Shown one piece after another: positions 14,811 to 19,313 of a stretch of 19,313 bases of DNA; the stretch's first letter is position 1, and every line of letters starts with the position of its first letter. This DNA is from SZUA-430 sp044375275. Lineage in GTDB: Bacteria; Pseudomonadota; Alphaproteobacteria; Micropepsales; Micropepsaceae. The position numbers and the translations under genes are program-made. The notes below the pieces were generated by a model. That model had not been told where the DNA came from. It ran no database searches and was given only the letters and a program-made list of their open reading frames with translations. The stretch spans positions 1 through 19,313 of the forward strand of contig JBILMZ010000040.1 in NCBI GenBank assembly GCA_044375275.1, written 5' to 3'.

Positions 14811-16925
14811 ATGTCCGACGTCTCGGCAGCCAAAACGCCTTCCTCCTTCAATGCCTTCGGCGTGAATTTCAGCGCCGCAACCATCCTGAGAGGTGACGTC
14901 GCCCTTTCGATCGGCATCATCGCGATCATCGCGGTCCTGCTGTTTCCGATGCCGCCATTGCTTCTGGACCTGGCCCTGGGGCTATCGATCATCACGGGCC
15001 TGCTGATCCTGATGACGGCGCTGTTCATTGAACGCCCGCTGCAGCTATCAACGTTTCCGACCATCCTGCTGATCTCGACAATCCTCAGGTTCTCGCTGAA
15101 CCTCGCATCAACCAAGCTCATCCTGGGACACGGGCACGAAGGCACAGGCGCAGCAGGCGAGGTCATTGAGGCCTTCGGCAACTTCCTGATGCAGGGCAAT
15201 GTTGTCATTGGCGCAATTGTCTTTGCCATCCTGGTCATCGTGAACTTCGTCGTTATCACCAAGGGCTCCAGCCGTATTGCTGAAGTGTCAGCGCGCTTCA
15301 CCCTCGACGCGATGCCCGGCAAGCAGATGGCCATCGACGCGGACCTGTCTGCCGGACTAATCACCGAGAAGGACGCGCGCGAACGTCGCAAGCGTCTCGA
15401 GGACGAAGCCTCCTTCTATGGCGCCATGGACGGCGCCTCCAAGTTCGTGCGCGGCGACGCTGTTGCCGGCATCCTGATCACCTTCATCAACGTGATTGGC
15501 GGCATCATCATCGGCGTCGGCCAGCATGGCCTGAGCTTCGCGGACGCCGGGCACACCTACACGCTGCTGACCATCGGCGACGGACTCGTGTCCCAGCTCC
15601 CGGCCATTCTGGTCTCCATCGCAGCAGGCCTCATGGTTTCCAAGGCCGGCATCGAAGGCTCCACCGACAAGGCCCTGTTCAACCAGTTGTCGAACTTCCC
15701 GGGTGCGATGGGAATGACGGCGGTCGTCATGCTTGGCATGACCTTGCTGCCTGGCATTCCCTTCTTCACCTTTCTCTTCCTCAGCATGGGAACGGCAACG
15801 CTTGCCATGTTCCTTGCCTACAAGAAGCAGCAGCAAGAGCAGACTGCCGCGGTAACGGCCGCCGTTGAAAACGCACCAAGGCCTGCACCGGAAGAACCGA
15901 TCTCCGCCACGCTCGCCATCGACCATCTGAAGGTAGAGTTGGGCTACAGCCTGCTGCCGCTCATCAACGACAGCAAGGGCCACCGCATCACGGACCAGAT
16001 CAAGTCACTTCGTCGCCAGATGGCAACGGAGATGGGCTTCGTCATGCCGTCGGTCCGCATCGTCGACAACATGCAGCTCGGCGCGAACGAGTACGCGATC
16101 CGCGTGAAGGAACTGCCGGCCGGCAAGGGCGAACTGCAGCCCGGCCAGTATCTCGTGATGGATCCGCGCGGCGCCACGATCGACCTGCCCGGCAAGCCCA
16201 CGCGCGAACCCGCGTTCGGCCTGCCAGCGGCCTGGATCGAGGACAGGCTGCGCGACGAAGCATCGTTCCGTGGCTACACCGTGGTGGACGCACCGACGGT
16301 GCTCACGACGCACCTGACCGAGATCCTCAAGGAAAACATGGCAGAGCTTCTTTCCTACGCGGAAACGAAGAAGCTGCTCGACGACCTGCCCGCCGAACAG
16401 AAGAAGCTGGTCGAGGACCTCATCCCGTCGCAGATCACCGTGACCGGCGTCCAGCGCGTGCTCCAGTCCCTGCTGGGCGAACGCATTTCGATTCGCGACC
16501 TGCCAACCATCCTTGAAGGTATCGCCGAAGCCGTGTCACGCACCTCGACGACCATGCAGATCACCGAGCAAGTCCGCTCCCGCCTTGGCCGCCAGATCTG
16601 CGCCGCAAACACGTCACAGGCCGGCTACCTCCCCCTCATCGCGCTGTCTCCGTCGTGGGAAATGGCGTTCAGCGAGTCTCTCGTCGGAAACGGTGAAGAC
16701 AAGCAACTCGCCATGGCACCATCAAAGCTGCAGGAATTCATCCAGGGCGTTCGCGCGCGGTTTGACTCGGCCGCAAACGAAGCCGAGATGCCGGTCCTGC
16801 TGACATCGCCCATGATCCGCCCCTATGTCCGGTCGATCGTGGAACGCTTCAGGCCCCAGACCTTTGTCATGTCCCAGAACGAAATCCACCCGGGAGCCCG
16901 CCTGCGCACGCTTGGACAGGTCTAG
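14811..16925 (+). CDS. flhA: Flagellar type III export gate protein FlhA
   Basis: A 704-residue inner-membrane component of the flagellar export gate. The N-terminal half has about eight TM helices, beginning LSIGIIAIIAVLLFPMPPLL. Family hallmarks are LRFSLNLASTKLILGHG and, in the cytoplasmic loop, LDAMPGKQMAIDADLSAGLI (about residues 164-183), the FHIPEP-family loop with the Asp implicated in proton coupling. The C-terminal cytoplasmic domain (about residues 360-704), which forms a nine-subunit ring that receives chaperone-substrate complexes, is complete and ends PGARLRTLGQV. Length is normal. It is last in the fliF operon, 20 bases after flbD. Confidence 0.97.
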   Translation: MSDVSAAKTPSSFNAFGVNFSAATILRGDVALSIGIIAIIAVLLFPMPPLLLDLALGLSIITGLLILMTALFIERPLQLSTFPTILLISTILRFSLNLASTKLILGHGHEGTGAAGEVIEAFGNFLMQGNVVIGAIVFAILVIVNFVVITKGSSRIAEVSARFTLDAMPGKQMAIDADLSAGLITEKDARERRKRLEDEASFYGAMDGASKFVRGDAVAGILITFINVIGGIIIGVGQHGLSFADAGHTYTLLTIGDGLVSQLPAILVSIAAGLMVSKAGIEGSTDKALFNQLSNFPGAMGMTAVVMLGMTLLPGIPFFTFLFLSMGTATLAMFLAYKKQQQEQTAAVTAAVENAPRPAPEEPISATLAIDHLKVELGYSLLPLINDSKGHRITDQIKSLRRQMATEMGFVMPSVRIVDNMQLGANEYAIRVKELPAGKGELQPGQYLVMDPRGATIDLPGKPTREPAFGLPAAWIEDRLRDEASFRGYTVVDAPTVLTTHLTEILKENMAELLSYAETKKLLDDLPAEQKKLVEDLIPSQITVTGVQRVLQSLLGERISIRDLPTILEGIAEAVSRTSTTMQITEQVRSRLGRQICAANTSQAGYLPLIALSPSWEMAFSESLVGNGEDKQLAMAPSKLQEFIQGVRARFDSAANEAEMPVLLTSPMIRPYVRSIVERFRPQTFVMSQNEIHPGARLRTLGQV

Positions 16926-17187
16926 ACTTGTCGCGATGCGGAGGCGCGCCGACCGGCCAGGAACACTTCTTGTGCCGGATTTGTGACGGGAATTCAGGTG
17001 ACACTGTCACGTGATGACGATGTTGCAACTGCTCACGCCGAACCAGGAAACTGCGGATTTCCGGGGTGTGCAGCCGCAATAGAGTCACATGGCAGACACA
17101 GCGCTTTGGCTAAGCGCTTTCCCCGCTCACACGACAGCCGCCACTTGCGCTAGGGTGTGGCCACAAAACTCTGGGGGAGTGAAATTC
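16926..17187. other. Gap after flhA with several short palindromes
   Basis: These 262 bases have no convincing gene. They contain CCGGC...GCCGG (16954-16979) around a smaller CAC/GTG pair, a 13-base palindrome GTGACACTGTCAC (16998-17010) overlapping TCACGTGA (17007-17014), a hairpin AGCGCTT-TGGCT-AAGCGCT (17100-17118) followed by TTCCCC, and the palindrome TGTGGCCACA near 17155. None has a good T tract, so the end of the fliF operon is not clear. They are more like operator or weak-stop structures. Confidence 0.4.
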
Positions 17188-17553
17188 ATGGATATCGTCA
17201 ATGGACTGACCACAATTCTGAGCGAGATGTGGGCCATCGTCATGAGCGTTTTTGGCGGCGCGGACACTGTATCGCTCATCGTGATGCTGCTGGTTGTTGT
17301 CGCATCGGGGATGATGCTCGGGCAGCTGGGACGCCTTGTGCAGGTGACGTTCTGGTCGCTCATCTGCTTTGGCCTGATCCGGCTGGCCTACTCGATCGTG
17401 AAGGGCGCCGACCCCATGTCGCTGCCGACCACGGCTTGGGCCAGCCTGAGAGCCATGTCGGTAGGAGACCTTACGGTTTACTTCCTCGCCTTCGCGATCG
17501 TCATCTCCATCGTTCACACTATTCGTCAGTCAGTGGGTTCCGGCGGACACTAA
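17188..17553 (+). CDS. Small three-helix membrane protein, unrecognised
   Basis: A 121-residue hydrophobic protein that I do not recognise. An amphipathic N-terminus (MDIVNGLTTILSEMWAIV) is followed by probable TM helices at about 27-46, 51-71 (with R65 inside) and 93-112. The positive-inside rule suggests N-out, a short R-containing loop inside (GQLGR), an external segment of about 20 residues (KGADPMSLPTTAWASLR), and C-in ending in a short Gly-rich tail. The start is the ATG at 17188, with GGGGGAG 8 bases upstream; the frame is open to 17089, but that part is not membrane-like and would run over the ribosome-binding site. The next gene encodes a protein of similar size and topology. A holin-like or general membrane role cannot be told from sequence. 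Confidence 0.75.
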   Translation: MDIVNGLTTILSEMWAIVMSVFGGADTVSLIVMLLVVVASGMMLGQLGRLVQVTFWSLICFGLIRLAYSIVKGADPMSLPTTAWASLRAMSVGDLTVYFLAFAIVISIVHTIRQSVGSGGH

Positions 17554-17566
17554 ATTTTGCAAAAAC

Positions 17567-17582
17567 TGGCAGATATCTGCCA
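17567..17582. repeat. Perfect 16-base palindrome
   Basis: TGGCAGATATCTGCCA lies 13 bases after the stop codon of the first small membrane-protein gene, next to a second palindrome TTTTGCAAAA (17555-17564). With GTTTTTGC following it on the minus strand, it could be a minus-strand terminator. As an uninterrupted palindrome, it could equally be a regulator-binding site. Confidence 0.6.
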
Positions 17583-17613
17583 TTGAGACCCATCAGGCCG
17601 TGTGTTTTTGCTA

Positions 17614-17641
17614 GAGACACGCAGCCTGCTTTTCGTATAAT
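17614..17641 (+). promoter_or_regulatory. Sigma-70-type promoter of the 17717 gene
   Basis: A perfect TATAAT (17636-17641) is unusual in such GC-rich DNA. GAGACA, a 4/6 match to TTGACA, is 16 bases upstream (17614-17619). The start point would be near 17648, giving a leader of about 70 bases that contains the hairpin and short ORF described separately. Confidence 0.5.
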
Positions 17642-17654
17642 TCAAGGATAATCC

Positions 17655-17689
17655 TCGGGCGGTCGGGGTAGAACAATAATGCCGCCCGA
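17655..17689 (+). promoter_or_regulatory. Leader hairpin before the 17717 gene
   Basis: TCGGGCGG (17655-17662) and CCGCCCGA (17682-17689) pair perfectly around a 19-base loop. The right arm covers codons 2-4 of a short upstream ORF, and the loop holds that ORF's GGGG and ATG, so the fold could hide or expose translation signals. Confidence 0.45.
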
Positions 17690-17717
17690 TGGCTTGGAGT
17701 TGGGGACTCTGGAATAA
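17679..17717 (+). CDS. Possible 12-residue leader peptide
   Basis: ATG at 17679 opens a 12-codon frame (MPPDGLELGTLE) that stops with TAA at 17715-17717. The last A of this stop is the first base of the ATG of the next gene (TAATG), the classic arrangement for translational coupling. A GGGG lies about 10 bases before the leader ATG. It could be chance; no stalling signature is obvious. Confidence 0.3.
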   Translation: MPPDGLELGTLE

Positions 17718-18055
17718 TGGAAAAAGAATTTATCGATCTGGTGAATCACGTCTTCACGCTGCAGTGGGCCTCATGGGCGCTGCCGGTCAGTATCCTGGCG
17801 GCATTGGTGGTGAAGCGCTTCATTCCGGCCTTGCTGATCTCTGTCTTGGCCGTCGTGATTCAGCATGCAGGTCCAGTGATTTTGCCTGCCCTCCTGGGGG
17901 GAGAAAGCATGTCGACGATCATCAACGACTTGAACGTGATGATCCCGAAGCTCGAGCCCATTTCGCTGCTGGCAGAGTACATCGCTTATGTCTACATGAT
18001 CTTCGTGTTCAGCCTGACGCGACGCGACATGTTCCGTCCGGGCGTTACCGAGTAA
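17717..18055 (+). CDS. Small three-helix membrane protein, unrecognised
   Basis: A 112-residue protein that I do not recognise. After an acidic amphipathic start (MEKEFIDLVNHVF) there are hydrophobic helices at about 17-32, 36-58 and 84-100. The basic K33-R34 loop and the C-terminal RRDMFRPG tail predict N-out/C-in, the same layout as the protein encoded just upstream. An external segment (GGESMSTIINDLNVMIPKLEPI) lies between helices 2 and 3, and the last helix is rich in Tyr and Phe. The start is the ATG at 17717, which overlaps a short leader-ORF stop; a GGGGA about 10 bases upstream is a modest ribosome-binding site. The gene has its own promoter candidate, so it need not be cotranscribed with the upstream gene. 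Confidence 0.75.
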   Translation: MEKEFIDLVNHVFTLQWASWALPVSILAALVVKRFIPALLISVLAVVIQHAGPVILPALLGGESMSTIINDLNVMIPKLEPISLLAEYIAYVYMIFVFSLTRRDMFRPGVTE

Positions 18056-18063
18056 CACCGCAG

Positions 18064-18089
18064 TCGCGGCGATTCAGTCGTCGCCGCGA
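18064..18089. terminator. Two-way hairpin terminator between convergent genes
   Basis: TCGCGGCGA and TCGCCGCGA pair around an 8-base loop. A short A run (AAAA) follows on the plus strand, so T residues precede the hairpin for minus-strand transcription. It is placed to separate the plus-strand 17717 gene from the minus-strand doxX-like gene; the latter's stop codon is in the loop. Confidence 0.6.
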
Positions 18090-18487
18090 AAACTGTCATA
18101 CGACCAGGAACCGCCGCCAAGGCCGACGAGAACCAGCAGCCCGCCGGCGATGGCAATGTTCTTTGCGAACAGCTGCATCTCGCTTCGGGCGACGTCGGCA
18201 GCGCTGATCGTCCAGAAATCATGCATGACGAAGTTCACGACGAGCGTGAACACGAACAGCATGAGCGCCATGACGCGCGTGCGGAACCCGATGAGCAGGC
18301 CGAAGCCCGCGCCGATTTCAACCGCCACGGCAGCCGCAAGCAATGGCCCAACCATGGTGACACCATGCTGCGACATGGACATGGCCGTTTCGTCCCAGTG
18401 CTGAATTTTTCCCAGTCCCGCCAGCAGAAACAGGGACGAGATGAGCGCGCGACCGACTGCCGGAGCTATGTTTTCACCAAACGACAT
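18074..18487 (-). CDS. DoxX family membrane protein
   Basis: A 137-residue inner-membrane protein of the DoxX/DoxD-like family, with four TM helices: RALISSLFLLAGLGK, VGPLLAAAVAVEIGAGFGLLIG, MALMLFVFTLVVNFVMHDFW and FAKNIAIAGGLLVLVGLG. LFLLAGLGK near the N-terminus and the FAKN.AIAGGLL segment are typical. The family's activity is poorly defined; members have been linked to sulfur metabolism and oxidative-stress complexes in other bacteria, and no substrate can be assigned here. The start is the ATG at 18485-18487, with GGGGAG just upstream. The frame is open to 18946, but that would overlap the opposite gene and exceed the family length. Confidence 0.9.
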   Translation of the reverse strand: MSFGENIAPAVGRALISSLFLLAGLGKIQHWDETAMSMSQHGVTMVGPLLAAAVAVEIGAGFGLLIGFRTRVMALMLFVFTLVVNFVMHDFWTISAADVARSEMQLFAKNIAIAGGLLVLVGLGGGSWSYDSFRGDD

Positions 18488-18504
18488 GACCTCTCCCCTT
18501 GTCT

Positions 18505-18536
18505 GCCACCACTGGCATGTGAGCCAGGCAGGTGGC
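18505..18536 (-). promoter_or_regulatory. Hairpin in the leader of the DoxX gene
   Basis: GCCACC/GGTGGC and, inside it, CTGGC/GCCAG make an 11-bp stem with a small internal loop and a 6-base apical loop. It lies between the putative DoxX promoter and its ribosome-binding site. There is no T tract; its role is unknown. Confidence 0.35.
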
Positions 18537-18555
18537 CAATCCGGCCTGTTCAGGT

Positions 18556-18584
18556 AAGATAGCGCATGCCCCGGCGGTTCCCAA
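18556..18584 (-). promoter_or_regulatory. Sigma-70-type promoter candidate for the DoxX gene
   Basis: On the minus strand TTGGGA (18579-18584) and TATCTT (18556-18561) are 17 bases apart, each a 4/6 match. The start would be near 18549, about 62 bases before the ATG. Confidence 0.4.
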
Positions 18585-18607
18585 GCCGAGGAATTGAGAC
18601 CTAAGGC

Positions 18608-19087
18608 ATGGCGCAGGACGAACAGCTCTGGATCCTTCTGGCATTGGTTGGCCTTGTGCTCATCCTCGCGCTTGTCGTGAGGCAGCTGATGCGCGGGCGG
18701 CCGGAACCACTGCCGCAGGAAGGCCCGCTGCGCCTTATTGTGCGACCGCTCAAGGAGCTCCGGCCGGATCCGAACCACCTCTACCTGGGAAACACGATCT
18801 CGCGCGAGATCACGGCGTCGCTGAAATCCTTCGAGCGCCTTGAGCCATCCCTGGGGGATGCAATCTCCAGCCTCACCATAGAAGGCACCGTCCAGAAAAC
18901 CGGGCCGCGCCTGGTCATCAGCATCAGGCTGCTGTCGGGACGCCACGCCCTGTGGACCGGAACCTACGACGGCGCCATGAACGATCTGCAGCGCATGGAA
19001 GCCGAGATCGTGTCCAACGTGGCCCGCGCGCTGAAATTAGGCGCAAAAAAAATGCAGGCGCCCCAAGCGCCTGCACCATCAGCCTGA
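18608..19087 (+). CDS. Membrane-anchored protein with TolB-like (FlgO-like) domain
   Basis: A 159-residue protein with one N-terminal TM helix (about residues 7-26, then RQLMRGR on the cytoplasmic side by the positive-inside rule) and a soluble domain at about 40-145. The domain follows the pattern of the TolB N-terminal-like segment found C-terminal to class III adenylyl cyclases and in tetratricopeptide regulators: RPLKELRPDPNHLYLGNTIS (compare the usual PF.n.s.dp...fadGl), then ITASLKSFERL, IEGTVQKTGPRLVISIRLL, and HALWTGTYDGAMNDLQRMEAEI. No cyclase or TPR domain is attached, so it is a stand-alone version. Function is unknown; binding of a partner or ligand is a guess. The start ATG has no strong ribosome-binding site (GAGG is 14 bases away). 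Its last codons contain the terminator of the opposing permease gene. Confidence 0.75.
   Translation: MAQDEQLWILLALVGLVLILALVVRQLMRGRPEPLPQEGPLRLIVRPLKELRPDPNHLYLGNTISREITASLKSFERLEPSLGDAISSLTIEGTVQKTGPRLVISIRLLSGRHALWTGTYDGAMNDLQRMEAEIVSNVARALKLGAKKMQAPQAPAPSA
19045..19075 (-). terminator. Rho-independent terminator of the APC permease gene
   Basis: Read on the minus strand, TGCAGGCGC and GCGCCTGCA pair around a TTGGG loop, followed at once by eight T residues (19045-19052). It lies 18 bases past the permease stop codon and inside the coding sequence of the convergent plus-strand gene, where the same bases encode KKMQAPQAPA. Confidence 0.88.
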
Positions 19088-19093
19088 AAGGAA

Positions 19094-19313
19094 CTACTCC
19101 TTCTCGACGGGCGCATCCTCGAGCGACCAGACGGGCTTCTTCGCGTGCCGGACGCCATAGACGATGTAGATGACGATACCGATCGCGAGCCATCCCGCGA
19201 GGCGCAGCCAGGATTCCTCAAGCAGCGGATAAACCATCGCGCCACAGACAAGGATGCCCAGGATCGGCGTGAGCGGATAAAACGGCACGCGGAACGGCCG
19301 GCGCACATGCGGA
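19094..19313 (-). CDS. APC-family amino-acid permease, C-terminal end only
   Basis: The last 72 residues of a gene whose start lies beyond the window. RRPFRVPFYPLTPILGILVCGAMVYPL is typical of the final helices of amino acid-polyamine-organocation (APC) permeases of the YfnA/cationic amino-acid type, where RPF.VP..P..P..G is well conserved. A second helix (WLRLAGWLAIGIVIYIVYGV) and a short charged tail ending APVEKE follow. The frame is open to the window edge, so no start is proposed; the GTG at 19306 is internal. Substrate cannot be inferred from this fragment. The stop is 6 bases from the stop of the convergent gene. Confidence 0.88.
   Translation of the reverse strand, partial: PHVRRPFRVPFYPLTPILGILVCGAMVYPLLEESWLRLAGWLAIGIVIYIVYGVRHAKKPVWSLEDAPVEKE

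Noticed and set aside
16998..17010. CRP/FNR-type site
   Set aside because: GTGA and TCAC are separated by 5 bases, not the 6 of a CRP/FNR-type site, and the flanking bases do not fit.
17090..17105. Possible sigma-54 promoter before the first small membrane protein
   Set aside because: TGGCAG with GC 10 bases on keeps the GG/GC spacing, but the -12 box (AGCGCT) is far from TTGCA, and the element overlaps a hairpin arm.
17089..17187. Upstream extension of the first small membrane protein
   Set aside because: It spans a hairpin and the strong GGGGGAG site and has no membrane or signal-peptide character.
17188..18055. Reading the two small membrane proteins as a holin pair
   Set aside because: Size and three helices would fit, but there is no endolysin, spanin or other phage gene nearby, so nothing beyond size supports it.
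18488..18946. Upstream extension of the DoxX frame
   Set aside because: It overlaps most of the opposite-strand TolB-like gene, contains the promoter and leader hairpin, and would double the family length.
1..19313. CRISPR arrays, insertion sequences, prophage or restriction/defence genes
   Set aside because: I saw no regularly spaced repeats, transposase or integrase motifs, or composition breaks; nearly all the sequence is accounted for by housekeeping and flagellar genes.

Overview
The window comes from a GC-rich alphaproteobacterium of the Caulobacterales type, most likely Hyphomonadaceae (inference). Three things point there: a sciP homologue beside flagellar genes, a fliF-fliG-fliH/flbE-fliN-flbD-flhA operon in the Caulobacter order, and an FlbD-type sigma-54 activator together with good -24/-12 promoters. 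There is no sign of recent mobile DNA, prophage or CRISPR.

Layout. (1) 1-2272, minus strand: the 5' part of a threonine ammonia-lyase gene, a tRNA with a CAU anticodon and its own promoter, and mnmA (tRNA 2-thiouridylase). (2) 2337-5405, minus strand: flgK-flgL, the two hook-filament junction proteins. (3) 5406-5740: a divergent control region with two sigma-54 promoters firing outward, one to flgKL and one to fliK, with repeated TGCCG-type motifs between them. (4) 5741-9078, plus strand: fliK-flgD-flgE (hook-length control, hook cap, hook), closed by a hairpin terminator. (5) 9247-9522: sciP, the small CtrA-inhibitory regulator, lying between two terminators. (6) 9720-16925: the fliF operon (MS ring, C ring, export gate, sigma-54 activator), with a CtrA-box-like element upstream. 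(7) 17188-18055: two small unrecognised three-helix membrane proteins. (8) 18074-19313: a DoxX-family membrane protein (minus), a membrane-anchored protein with a TolB-like/FlgO-like domain (plus), and the 3' end of an APC-family amino-acid permease gene (minus).

How it fits together. The flagellar part looks like the Caulobacter class II to class III hierarchy in one place. A CtrA-type signal would start the fliF operon, which makes the basal body and FlbD. FlbD with sigma-54 would then activate the hook and junction genes (fliK-flgD-flgE and flgK-flgL). SciP, which in Caulobacter blocks CtrA-dependent transcription, sits between the two gene sets and has its own sigma-54-like promoter candidate, so hook-stage transcription might feed back on CtrA. 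The genes are read from sequence; the regulatory wiring is inferred from motifs and the Caulobacter model.

The least explained parts are the two small membrane proteins (the second with a short leader ORF and a leader hairpin), the stand-alone TolB-like protein, and an internal duplication in FlgK.
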